Origin: Acinetobacter sp. S54
GTDB lineage: Bacteria; Pseudomonadota; Gammaproteobacteria; Pseudomonadales; Moraxellaceae
Length of the DNA stretch: 64,000 nt
Direction of reading: 5' to 3'
NCBI RefSeq assembly: GCF_016624945.1
Contig: NZ_JACVUI010000001.1
Span: forward strand, 434,001 to 498,000
Shown here: positions 56,201 to 64,000 of the stretch, piece by piece
Layout of the letters: each line of letters opens with the position of its first letter
Numbering within the stretch: the first letter of the stretch is position 1
Made by a program: the position numbers and the translations under genes
The notes under the pieces: model-generated
What the model saw: only the letters and a program-made list of their open reading frames with translations
The model's database searches: none
Told to the model about the DNA's origin: nothing

Positions 56201-57316
56201 TTATTTGAGTTTGTTCTGATCCAATACGAACTGATACAGTTTAATCGTCTCATGACACATCTCATCCAGACTAAACTTAGTTACAGGTTCAACATGTTGT
56301 GGATGATTAATATGCTGTTTAACGGCATCAAATAAGGCTTCACGATCATCTACCCCGATCAAACCTTGCGGATAGAGGTTTGATAAAATTTCAGCAACAC
56401 CGCCTCTATTCCAGCCAATGACAGGCGTTCCAACTGATAATGCTTCAAGTGCAGTCCGCCCAAATGTTTCAGCCTGATTGGATAGAGACAGCACAATATG
56501 ACTTAATGCTAGCCATTCACGAATTTCTGATGTATGCCCCACAAAGGTAATTTTATTGCGTAGCCCACGATTTTGAATCGTTGCTTCAAGTTCATCTAGA
56601 TAGGCTTTCTTTTTGGGATCTGCGCCACCCACCACAATGGCGTGTACATCTGGATAATCTGCTTGTAATCGTTCAATCAACTCAATCAGGGTTTCATGTC
56701 CTTTGAGCCGTGTAATTCGTCCTGGTAAGCAAATCAAGAACTTATTTTCCAGTTGTGGAAATAACGTATATTGATGATTGATCCATTGACCAGAAGGCTG
56801 ATAACCATGCGGAAAGGCTTTGGGATCAATGCCACGATAGATGCGAACAATATCTTTTGGGGGACAGTTTTTATAGTGGTCGGTAATATATTTCACGACA
56901 CTGTCTGAGACTGCAATCACTTTTTCGGCTTGGGTCATAATCGCACTATAGCGGTTGACCGAATAAAAACCATGTACGGTGCTAATGAGATGTGGGCGCT
57001 TCTGTACTGGAATGCCGCGTAATGCAAAGTGTGTCAACCACGCGGGTACGCGTGAACGTACATGTACAATATCTGGCTGATATTGCTCAATTATTTTACG
57101 TAATGGCCGAATTTGCCAAAGACTGGATATTGATTTTTTATGAATTGCCAATTGTCGGTGAGTAGAGCCTTCAGCTTCTAACTGTGCAACTAGGCGTCCA
57201 CCATTGGATATCACCAGAGATTGATGACCTCCTGCAACCAGAGCACGTGCAATTTCAAGTGTGCCACGTTCAACGCCACCACTGTTCAGTTCGGGAAGAA
57301 GCTGCATCACTTTCAT
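56201..57316 (-). CDS. GT4 family glycosyltransferase
   Basis: 371 residues of the GT-B fold. It begins MKVMQLLPELNSGGVERGTLEIA, a typical nucleotide-sugar-dependent GT4 N terminus; the acceptor loop is near 100-125, and the C-terminal domain carries the sugar-nucleotide EX7E motif in AETFGRTALEALSVGTPVIG (about 285-305). It has no signal peptide. It is adjacent (32 bp) to an LpxL-type acyltransferase in the same direction, which suggests a role in lipooligosaccharide core synthesis. Donor and acceptor are unknown. Confidence 0.87.
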   Translation of the reverse strand: MKVMQLLPELNSGGVERGTLEIARALVAGGHQSLVISNGGRLVAQLEAEGSTHRQLAIHKKSISSLWQIRPLRKIIEQYQPDIVHVRSRVPAWLTHFALRGIPVQKRPHLISTVHGFYSVNRYSAIMTQAEKVIAVSDSVVKYITDHYKNCPPKDIVRIYRGIDPKAFPHGYQPSGQWINHQYTLFPQLENKFLICLPGRITRLKGHETLIELIERLQADYPDVHAIVVGGADPKKKAYLDELEATIQNRGLRNKITFVGHTSEIREWLALSHIVLSLSNQAETFGRTALEALSVGTPVIGWNRGGVAEILSNLYPQGLIGVDDREALFDAVKQHINHPQHVEPVTKFSLDEMCHETIKLYQFVLDQNKLK

Positions 57317-57348
57317 GCTCAGATCTCAACTGTTTTCATTCTGGAATA

Positions 57349-58284
57349 TTAATAAATGTTCTCGTAACCATCTGGACGAGTTTTAAAGCGGCGATGAAAC
57401 CACATATATTGAGTTGGCGCAATACGCAGTTGATTTTCAATAATTTTATTTACTCGCGTTGCATCATCAATTTCATCATCACTCGGCATATTTTCAACTG
57501 CTGGTTCAATTAAAACATGATATTGGGGATTACGAATATCGCCGTGACGATAAAAATACAAAGGGACTGCTGCTGCTTTCGAAATTTTTAGCAAACGCCG
57601 ATGTGCGGTTACTGTTGCAGCGGGGATGCCAAAAAAAGGTGCCATCACTCCCTGTTTGAGCCCAAAATCCTGATCGGGGCTGTACCAAATGGCATCGGTA
57701 TCTTTTAGTTTACGAATCAGTCCACGCATATCATCATGATCAATCTGATGCTTATAAATCGTGGCACGACAACGGTAAATCAACATATCAAGTAGGGGGT
57801 TATTTTGTGGTCGATAAACCACATCGGGTTCAAAATATTGGGAGCAGATATACCCCCCAGCATCTAGCAAGGTGCTATGAGTGCCGAGCAATAAAATCCC
57901 CTGACCGTTGGCTTTTGCATGGGTGATATGTTCAAGACCTTCAATACTAGAACGGCCTTTAAACCACTGCGGTGAGTACCAAGCATTGAGTGTTTCAAAC
58001 ACGCCGACCATCATGTCGACAAACACTTGTCTGGCGTGCTGTTCAACTTCTTGTTGAGACCATTCTGGAAAACAGACTTCCAGATTTCGAAGCGTAGTCT
58101 TGCGTCTGGATTTTAAGTATTTCCATGCCAGATTTCCCATAGCATGTGCCAGACGCCATTGAATCGCCCAAGGCAAAATCGCCAATATCATTAAAAAAAC
58201 AATTGTAACCCAGATGCCCCAATACTTGGGCAATAGAAAAGACCACTGAAATTCACCGGGCGTATAAGTGTGTTGCTGACTCAT
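57349..58284 (-). CDS. Lipid A late acyltransferase (LpxL/LpxM family)
   Basis: 311 residues. One N-terminal membrane anchor (about 22-42) is followed by the HtrB/LpxL fold with the catalytic motif HX4D in LLGTHSTLLDAGG (about 135) and DQDFG (about 205). Family members move lauroyl or myristoyl chains onto lipid A precursors at the inner membrane. Acinetobacter has more than one homologue (LpxL and LpxM), and I cannot say which this is. The gene is upstream of the GT4 gene in a likely operon (32 bp). Confidence 0.85.
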   Translation of the reverse strand: MSQQHTYTPGEFQWSFLLPKYWGIWVTIVFLMILAILPWAIQWRLAHAMGNLAWKYLKSRRKTTLRNLEVCFPEWSQQEVEQHARQVFVDMMVGVFETLNAWYSPQWFKGRSSIEGLEHITHAKANGQGILLLGTHSTLLDAGGYICSQYFEPDVVYRPQNNPLLDMLIYRCRATIYKHQIDHDDMRGLIRKLKDTDAIWYSPDQDFGLKQGVMAPFFGIPAATVTAHRRLLKISKAAAVPLYFYRHGDIRNPQYHVLIEPAVENMPSDDEIDDATRVNKIIENQLRIAPTQYMWFHRRFKTRPDGYENIY

Positions 58285-58390
58285 GCTTCTTTAGGAGTGA
58301 AAAAAGTAATTTAATATGACAGCAGTGTAACATGAACTTATTTTTTAACTTATAAGGTATTGGAGAAAATATCGTAGAGTGAGTTTCCTA

Positions 58391-59038
58391 TTAACGCCGG
58401 TGCTCTAGAAGGATACGCACAGCAAGCGAGGCTAGAACTGTTCCCATTAACCACCTTTGTAACTGTGCCCAAAGCGGTTTCCTTTGTAAGAAAAGCGCAA
58501 TGGTCCCTGCTGAAAAAACGATGAGAGCATTCACAGTAACACTGACAAAAATCTGGATCATCCCGAGCTGAATAGACTGAAACAGAATACTGCCTTGGTG
58601 TGGATGAATAAACTGCGGCAATAATGATAAATACATGATGGCAATTTTAGGATTCAGTAAGTTGGTGACGAAACCCATTACAAATAATTTGACTGGAGAA
58701 TCAATTGATAAATCTTTGATGTCAAAAATCGGTGCAGCTTTGGGTTTCAACGCTTTCCATGCTAACCAGAACAAATAAAGTGCGCCAGCGATGCGAATCG
58801 TGTCATAAGCATAAGGCACAGCAACAATCAGCGCCGTGATGCCGAGTGAAGCGCATAACATATAAAATACAAAACCAAGTGCAACACCAGCAAGCGAAAT
58901 AAAGCCCGCAGTTTTTCCCTGACAAATTGAACGTGAGATTAAATAAATCATATTAGGGCCAGGCGTTAGTACCATAGCCAGACTGATCAAGGCAAAAGCG
59001 ATCGCTTGAGAAAGGGTTAGCATGTTTATTTTACTCAC
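58391..59038 (-). CDS. LysE family translocator
   Basis: 215 residues with about six membrane helices. The N terminus FALISLAMVLTPGPNMIYLISRS is the LysE/RhtB signature (TPGPN), and NPKIAIMYLSLLPQFI (about 130) is the second conserved element. These proteins export amino acids or small metabolites. Substrate is unknown. It is separated from the neighbours by 106 and 123 bp. Confidence 0.88.
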   Translation of the reverse strand: MSKINMLTLSQAIAFALISLAMVLTPGPNMIYLISRSICQGKTAGFISLAGVALGFVFYMLCASLGITALIVAVPYAYDTIRIAGALYLFWLAWKALKPKAAPIFDIKDLSIDSPVKLFVMGFVTNLLNPKIAIMYLSLLPQFIHPHQGSILFQSIQLGMIQIFVSVTVNALIVFSAGTIALFLQRKPLWAQLQRWLMGTVLASLAVRILLEHRR

Positions 59039-59118
59039 GCTTTATACTTGTAAATAATTTGGTAGTTATAGATTGAAGAGAACAAGCCTGCAAATATTAT
59101 TTTTAAAATAAATGAGCA

Positions 59119-59149
59119 AAACCTCCCGATGTTAAGGCATGGGAGGTTT
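59119..59149 (-). terminator. Terminator of uup
   Basis: Stem AAACCTCCC/GGGAGGTTT with a G and ATG/CAT extension inside the loop (59119-59127, 59141-59149), just downstream of uup, followed on the minus strand by TTTTG. Confidence 0.75.
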
Positions 59150-59161
59150 CCAAGGGAAAGA

Positions 59162-61066
59162 TTAAATTCCTTTACTTAAATTTTCTAGCTCGTCCCAACG
59201 TTCCAGTTTTTCAAGTAAAAGTTCTTCAATTTCAGCCAGACGCTGACTGGCTTGAGTCGCCGCCGCAGCATCTTTGATGAACCATGAACCATCGGCCAGT
59301 TTGTTTGAAAGATCTGCTTGTTCTGTTTCCAGTTTTTCCATTTCAGCAGGCAGTTGTTCAAGTTCACGCTGGTCTTTGTAGCTGAGTTTTACTTTTTTTG
59401 CAGGAGCAACTGAGTTTGCAGCTTCGGCTTTTGCTTGAGCCTTTTTCACCTCAGATTTTTGATCAACCACAGTCTGATTTGGGCGCTGGAGTAGGTAGTC
59501 CTGATAACCACCGACATATTCTTCAATGCCACCTTTGCCATCGAATACCCACGTTGAGGTCACGACATTGTCCATGAAAGCACGGTCATGGCTAATTAAG
59601 AGTAAGGTGCCTTTATAGTCAGCCAGCATTTCTTCGAGTAATTCTAAAGTGACCATATCCAGATCGTTGGTGGGTTCATCCATTACGATCAGGTTCGATG
59701 GTTTGAGCAAGAGTTTAGCAAGTAATACACGATTGCGTTCACCGCCAGAAAGTGCTTTAACTGGAGTACGTGAGCGCTCAGGTGAAAACAGGAAATCTTG
59801 CAAATAACTATAAATATGACGGCGCTGACCATTTACATCGACAAAGTCTGAACCTTCGGAAACATTGGCCATCACTGATTTTTCCAGATCCAATTGATTG
59901 CGCAATTGGTCGAAATACGCCACTTCTAGCTGAGTTCCTGTTTTGACCGTTCCTTCATGGGCAATGTCACCTAAAATGGCTTTAATGAGCGTGGTTTTAC
60001 CGACACCATTATCGCCGACCAAACCAATACGGTCACCGCGTAATACCACCGCAGAAAAGTCATGGATTAAAGGCTGAGCATCATAGCTCACACTTAAATG
60101 TTCAATATCAAAGACCAGTTTGCCAGAGCGTTGCGCATCTTGCACACCCATATTAACTTTGCCTTGCTGAAAGCGACGTGCTTTAGATTCTTCACGTAAG
60201 GTTTTTAAAGCACGAACTCGTCCTTCATTACGAGTACGGCGTGCTTTGATGCCCTGACGAATCCAGGCTTCTTCTTCAGCCAGTTTTTTCTCAAACAAAG
60301 CATTTTGCTTTTCTTCTGCTTCAAGCTGTTGCGCTTTTAAATCAAGATAACGTGAATAATTACCTTCATAACTACGCAAGATGCCTCGATCCAGTTCTAC
60401 GATACGAGTTGCAAGACGATCAACAAATGAACGGTCATGCGAGATAAATAATAACGTTAAATTATTTTGTTCAAGTAAGAATTTCTCTAACCATTCGATA
60501 CTTTCAACATCCAAATGGTTAGTTGGTTCATCAAGAAGTAAAATATCTGGTTGGGTTAACAGGGCACGTGCTAGCAATACACGGCGTTTACGTCCGCCAG
60601 ACAAATCTGCAAGGTCTGCATTGGGATCCAGTCCCATTTTTCCTAAGATGGTATTGACCTTGTTTTCCAATGCCCAGCCATCAAGTTGATCAAGTTTATG
60701 CTGTAAATGGCCCATACGGTCACAGGCTTCCATATTGCCGAGTACACATGCATCACTGGCTTCATGGTATTCTTTAAGCACTGTTGCAGCTTCACCTGCG
60801 CCATCGGCGACGATATCGGCAACTTTACCCGAATCCATTGGAACATCCTGCGCGAGCATGGATACGGTTAAGCCATTTTGAATAGAAACTTCGCCACGAT
60901 CGGGCAATAAACTTCCCTCAATCAACTTAAGTAAAGTAGACTTGCCTTCACCATTACGGCCGATCAAACACACTCGTTCGCCACGCTCCAATACAAAGTT
61001 CGCGCCGTCGAGGAGGGCGGGTCCACCAAATGCCAGTTGGACATCCCTTAAAGTAATATAGGCCAT
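59162..61066 (-). CDS. uup: ABC-F ATPase Uup
   Basis: 634 residues with two ABC cassettes: Walker A GRNGEGKST and GDNGVGKTT, signatures LSGGRKRRVLLARALL and LSGGERNRVLLAKLLL, Walker B ILLLDEPTNHLD and LIVMDEPTNDLD, joined by a charged linker and ending in a coiled-coil C-terminal domain (about 560-634). No membrane segment is present. Uup-type ABC-F proteins bind ribosomes or branched DNA and affect transposon excision and translation. The start at 61066 has GGA eight bases upstream. It is divergent from slyX. Confidence 0.92.
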   Translation of the reverse strand: MAYITLRDVQLAFGGPALLDGANFVLERGERVCLIGRNGEGKSTLLKLIEGSLLPDRGEVSIQNGLTVSMLAQDVPMDSGKVADIVADGAGEAATVLKEYHEASDACVLGNMEACDRMGHLQHKLDQLDGWALENKVNTILGKMGLDPNADLADLSGGRKRRVLLARALLTQPDILLLDEPTNHLDVESIEWLEKFLLEQNNLTLLFISHDRSFVDRLATRIVELDRGILRSYEGNYSRYLDLKAQQLEAEEKQNALFEKKLAEEEAWIRQGIKARRTRNEGRVRALKTLREESKARRFQQGKVNMGVQDAQRSGKLVFDIEHLSVSYDAQPLIHDFSAVVLRGDRIGLVGDNGVGKTTLIKAILGDIAHEGTVKTGTQLEVAYFDQLRNQLDLEKSVMANVSEGSDFVDVNGQRRHIYSYLQDFLFSPERSRTPVKALSGGERNRVLLAKLLLKPSNLIVMDEPTNDLDMVTLELLEEMLADYKGTLLLISHDRAFMDNVVTSTWVFDGKGGIEEYVGGYQDYLLQRPNQTVVDQKSEVKKAQAKAEAANSVAPAKKVKLSYKDQRELEQLPAEMEKLETEQADLSNKLADGSWFIKDAAAATQASQRLAEIEELLLEKLERWDELENLSKGI

Positions 61067-61100
61067 AATGTTTTCCAAAATCCCAAATGAGGAGAGTTAA

Positions 61101-61346
61101 ATGACTAAACCAACAGATTATGATGATCATGCGTCATTTTCCGCACCCATTGAAGATTTGCAAGTCCGAATTGCATTTTTAGATGATTTAGTTGAACAAT
61201 TAAATACTCAGTTGGCGCTTCAATCTAAGGAAATTGTTGATTTAAAAAAACAAATGCAATTATTGTATCAACGGGTTGAGGCAACTGATTTGTCAGAGGG
61301 TATTGCACCGTTTGACCCTTTAAGTAACAAACCACCCCATTACTAA
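61101..61346 (+). CDS. slyX: SlyX family protein
   Basis: 81 residues. The central coiled coil (EDLQVRIAFLDDLVEQLNTQ, about 17-36) and the C-terminal PPHY are the family marks. SlyX is a small cytosolic protein of unknown function often near slyD in other Gammaproteobacteria. A ribosome binding site GAGGAG precedes the start. It is divergent from uup. Confidence 0.85.
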   Translation: MTKPTDYDDHASFSAPIEDLQVRIAFLDDLVEQLNTQLALQSKEIVDLKKQMQLLYQRVEATDLSEGIAPFDPLSNKPPHY

Positions 61347-61392
61347 TTTGTATTTCGTTCTCATTAAATGTTGAACCAAAGTGATTTGCACC

Positions 61393-62412
61393 ATGAAAAA
61401 TGTTGTTTTAATTGATCTTGAAAGAAATCCACTGCACGCTAAAACGCTACGCACTTATGTTGAAAATGATCAGTTGGTTTACCTATTTAATTTAACTGGT
61501 CAATTTGATTATGCTCTAGAAGATATGACTGAGCTTGCGGGCTGGATCACTTCAGGCGTGGTCATGATTCTGGATGTACCCGTGATTTCCAGAAAAGAAT
61601 TTGAATATGCCATGATTGCTGGACAATTGTTGGCACTTACAGAAGAAAATATTGAAATTGAATTAATTTCAAAAAATAAAGAGATTCAGTTGTTTATTGA
61701 AATATTGCAAAATTCAGGTCGTCAAGTTCATCTGCATCGCGTGAACAAGCACAACAAAATTGAATCCGAATATTGTTTACCGACATTCGCAAGTTTTCAG
61801 ACTCAGCCCATATTGCAACAGATCAAAAAATATTGTGATGCTCTAGCAACCATGAAAGGTTTGCCAGCAACCCTTGACGGCTTACAAAACTCTATTGGCA
61901 ATATTTTGAAAATTTCAGGCGAACAAGTTTCACAGATGGTTGCCATGTTGATCAATTTAAAAATTATTAGACGTGATACTTCACAATTGAGTTTCCGTAA
62001 GAAAATTTTAAAACAATGGATCAAGCTTGATTTAAATCAGCATGAAAAGCATGAGCCGAGGTCTTCTAATGAAATCTCTCAAACAGCCACAATAGGGAAA
62101 AAATCTGCTGTAGCAATGCCACAAGTTGTAGTGGGCGATGTCGATACCATCATGCAATTTTTACAACAACAGCAACCTGTTACAGATGGCCCATTTCCCC
62201 CTGAACTGGATGAATTGCAATGGCAGGTGTTACAAAAACTTGATGAACTTCAACACAATCGGCCCAAAGATATTTTTAGTTTAAGGGATTGCTTACACGA
62301 TTGGTTTCCTAAAGCTGATATTCAAATGCTCATGAAATCATTACTGGATAAAGGCTATATTCAACTCGATGACGACCAGTTACATTATACGGCGCAAATG
62401 GTGATTCATTGA
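61393..62412 (+). CDS. PIN-like domain protein, probably inactive
   Basis: 339 residues. The first 120 resemble a PIN/NYN-type RNase domain (MKNVVLIDLERNP at the N terminus, then EIELISKNKEIQLFIEILQNSGRQVHLHR), close to the arrangement in PIN-like families where this segment normally reads SKDxGFDPLI. Asp8 is kept, but the later metal ligand Asp is Asn (SKN), so nuclease activity is doubtful. The middle (about 140-190) and C terminus (about 275-335, QVLQKLDELQ...ADIQMLMKSLLDKGYIQLDDDQLHYT) look like two winged-helix units. Starts at 61381 (GTG) or 61393 (ATG). Upstream of topA, with slyX before it. This is inference from motif patterns. Confidence 0.5.
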   Translation: MKNVVLIDLERNPLHAKTLRTYVENDQLVYLFNLTGQFDYALEDMTELAGWITSGVVMILDVPVISRKEFEYAMIAGQLLALTEENIEIELISKNKEIQLFIEILQNSGRQVHLHRVNKHNKIESEYCLPTFASFQTQPILQQIKKYCDALATMKGLPATLDGLQNSIGNILKISGEQVSQMVAMLINLKIIRRDTSQLSFRKKILKQWIKLDLNQHEKHEPRSSNEISQTATIGKKSAVAMPQVVVGDVDTIMQFLQQQQPVTDGPFPPELDELQWQVLQKLDELQHNRPKDIFSLRDCLHDWFPKADIQMLMKSLLDKGYIQLDDDQLHYTAQMVIH

Positions 62413-62504
62413 TTTTAGAGAATAAAAGCACCATTAATAATGAAAAACTTGCGTTTTATGTTGTGCTTATGCAAATCTAATAATAGAACACGACAGGGTT
62501 AGGT

Positions 62505-62954
62505 ATGGAACATTTAGGTTTATGGGTGGCGATCATTATCGTCGTTTTTGTTTTAGGCTCAATTTTTGGCTTGCGTATCAGTCCACGCGAAAAAGCTTTG
62601 GGATTGATGCGAGACAAAGCACGTAAAATGGGTTTGCATCCTCGCTTGGTCGTTGCACCTGAATGGACAAAAATCCCAAAAGCAACCGAAAATCGTGCCA
62701 GTATGGTCGCCTATTATAGTGTATTGATTCCAGAGGCACGACTTCCTTTAATGCGAGCTCGTGTGGCAGATGGTCAATTGAATGTTATTGAGGGTAATCA
62801 GAAATTTAATGATTCTCCCATTGCATTAAAAGGGATTTATGCTATTGATATGCAGGCAAACTGTGTGGGTTTGTATTGGGATGAAGAAATGGATCTCAAA
62901 GCAACACAACTTGAAGACATGAAAGCATATTTACTAAAGCTTGCTACTGTCTAA
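62505..62954 (+). CDS. Small membrane-anchored protein upstream of topA
   Basis: 149 residues with one N-terminal membrane helix (LWVAIIIVVFVLGSIFG) and a soluble domain. The pattern RISPREKALGLMRDKARKMGLHPRLVV is found in conserved proteins beside topA in Moraxellaceae and Pseudomonas. No function is known to me. It lies 92 bp after the PIN-like gene and 33 bp before topA, in the same direction, and is likely to be cotranscribed. Confidence 0.65.
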   Translation: MEHLGLWVAIIIVVFVLGSIFGLRISPREKALGLMRDKARKMGLHPRLVVAPEWTKIPKATENRASMVAYYSVLIPEARLPLMRARVADGQLNVIEGNQKFNDSPIALKGIYAIDMQANCVGLYWDEEMDLKATQLEDMKAYLLKLATV

Positions 62955-62987
62955 CTCTTTATTTATCAACAGGAATAACGGTTTATT

Positions 62988-64000
62988 ATGGCGAATGCCC
63001 CTCGATCCACAAACAAAAAAAGCACTTCAGCAACTTCAGAGTCTGCTGCAAACAAACGTGCCTTAGTGATTGTGGAGTCGCCTGCAAAAGCGAAAACCAT
63101 CAACAAATATTTAGGCTCACAATATATTGTAAAGTCTTCAGTAGGTCACGTGCGTGATTTACCAACAGGTGGTTCAGCTAAATCTAGTGAAAAGAAACCA
63201 GCAACCCGTGCCAAATTGACTGCCGAAGAAAAAGAGCAAAAAGCGCAAACGGCGCTCATTAACCGTATGGGTGTAGATCCTGAACATGACTGGAAAGCAC
63301 ATTATGAAGTGTTGCCAGGCAAGGAACATGTCGTTGCAGAGCTTAAAAAACTGGCTTCTCAGGTGGATGAAGTTTATCTCGCAACGGACTTGGACCGCGA
63401 AGGAGAAGCAATTGCTTGGCATTTAAAAGAAGTGATTGGCGGGGACGAGAGTCGCTATCAACGTGTGGTATTTAATGAAATTACCAAAAATGCAATTCAG
63501 GAGGCTTTTAAGCATCCTGCGCGTTTAGATACGAATAAGGTTAATGCACAACAGGCACGTCGTTTTCTGGATCGTGTTGTGGGCTTTATGATTTCGCCTC
63601 TACTTTGGGAAAAAATTGCGCGTGGTTTATCCGCAGGACGAGTTCAATCGGTAGCTGTTAAGCTAGTTGTTGAGCGTGAACGTGAGATTCGTGCTTTTAT
63701 TCCAGAAGAATATTGGCAGATTTTTGCAGATACCCGCTCTAAAAAAGAAGACATTCGTCTGGAAGCATTTAAGCAAGCGGGTAAAACCTTAAAGCTGAGT
63801 AATAAAGACGAAACTGATGCGGTCCTGAATATTCTTAAAGATGCAGAATATAAAGTCGCACAACGTGAGGATAAGCCTACCAAGGTCAATCCAAGTGCGC
63901 CGTACATTACTTCGACTTTACAACAGGCGGCAAGTACACGTCTTGGTTTTTCTGTGAAAAAAACCATGATGTTGGCACAGCGTTTATATGAAGGCGGTTT
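62988..64000 (+). CDS. topA: DNA topoisomerase I, N-terminal part (runs off the window)
   Basis: The first 337 residues of TopA. A 20-residue low-complexity start is followed by the Toprim domain ([15 protein letters not shown], about 25-38; [17 protein letters not shown], about 128-144, metal-binding DxD). [16 protein letters not shown] and [17 protein letters not shown] are type IA topoisomerase motifs. The catalytic tyrosine lies just beyond the right edge. TopA relaxes negative supercoils. AGGA at 62971-62974 is a rather distant ribosome binding site. Confidence 0.96.
   Translation, partial: MANAPRSTNKKSTSATSESAANKRALVIVESPAKAKTINKYLGSQYIVKSSVGHVRDLPTGGSAKSSEKKPATRAKLTAEEKEQKAQTALINRMGVDPEHDWKAHYEVLPGKEHVVAELKKLASQVDEVYLATDLDREGEAIAWHLKEVIGGDESRYQRVVFNEITKNAIQEAFKHPARLDTNKVNAQQARRFLDRVVGFMISPLLWEKIARGLSAGRVQSVAVKLVVEREREIRAFIPEEYWQIFADTRSKKEDIRLEAFKQAGKTLKLSNKDETDAVLNILKDAEYKVAQREDKPTKVNPSAPYITSTLQQAASTRLGFSVKKTMMLAQRLYEGG

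Overview
The window is a chromosomal segment of an Acinetobacter species (Gammaproteobacteria, Moraxellaceae). The supporting evidence is an A+T-rich composition, an AbeM-type MATE pump, a cobalamin-independent methionine synthase fragment next to a flavin reductase, and the block leuC-leuD-leuB ... asd-fimV ... truA known from Pseudomonadales. I see no insertion sequence, prophage, CRISPR array or rRNA operon. Almost everything is ordinary housekeeping or accessory metabolism; the unusual content lies mainly in the intergenic regions.

Layout. 1-1.1 kb: end of a MesD-like methionine synthase, a flavin reductase, then a candidate GacA-controlled Rsm/Csr-type small RNA. 1.1-8.1 kb: a HopJ-family protein, zinc-independent ribosomal protein L31 with a Zur-like box, an ABC1/UbiB-family kinase-like protein, two tandem SfnB/DszC-like flavin monooxygenases, the AbeM efflux pump and a YdcZ-type transporter. 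8.1-13.6 kb: hemW and a complete iron-uptake signalling module (TonB-dependent siderophore receptor with STN domain, divergent from a FecI-type sigma factor and FecR-type regulator, with a Fur box between). 13.6-18.5 kb: an SDR enzyme with divergent LysR regulator, ahpC, two identical tRNA-Lys genes and a fatty-acyl-CoA synthetase. 18.6-24.4 kb: rne with a long structured leader, divergent from rluC and a HAD phosphatase. 24.4-33.2 kb: a DUF1345 membrane protein, a LysR regulator, a CDF metal transporter, a metallo-beta-lactamase-fold hydrolase, a catalase, and a TetR regulator divergent from an AidB-like acyl-CoA dehydrogenase. 33.2-40.4 kb: ptsP and rppH, a HAD-IB hydrolase, ovoA (ovothiol synthesis) and a LysR regulator. 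40.6-54 kb: leuCD, a lipoprotein gene, leuB, a small lipoprotein, infA, an AraC regulator, truA, an asparaginase-like gene, fimV split in two genes, asd and an exo/endonuclease-fold protein. 54-64 kb: a second candidate GacA-controlled Rsm/Csr RNA, gltP, a glycosyltransferase and LpxL-type acyltransferase pair, a LysE exporter, uup, slyX, a degenerate PIN-like protein, a small membrane protein, and the start of topA.

The most interesting observation is a pair of unlinked intergenic RNAs (about 961-1088 and 54088-54261). Each is preceded by a perfect copy of the 18-bp GacA upstream activating sequence known from Pseudomonas rsm genes (TGTAAG, 6 nt, CTTACA), with the same 62-nt offset from the UAS to a -10-like hexamer. 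Each folds into hairpins presenting AGGA/AGGAT in the loop, including the loop of the terminator. This is the design of CsrA/RsmA-titrating RNAs and suggests a Gac-Rsm circuit with at least two RNAs in this organism. Secondary points of interest are the fission of FimV at its membrane segment, a multibranched RNA element in the rne leader, two NDPR motifs and an AT-hook-like tail in RNase E, and a degenerate PIN-like protein upstream of topA.
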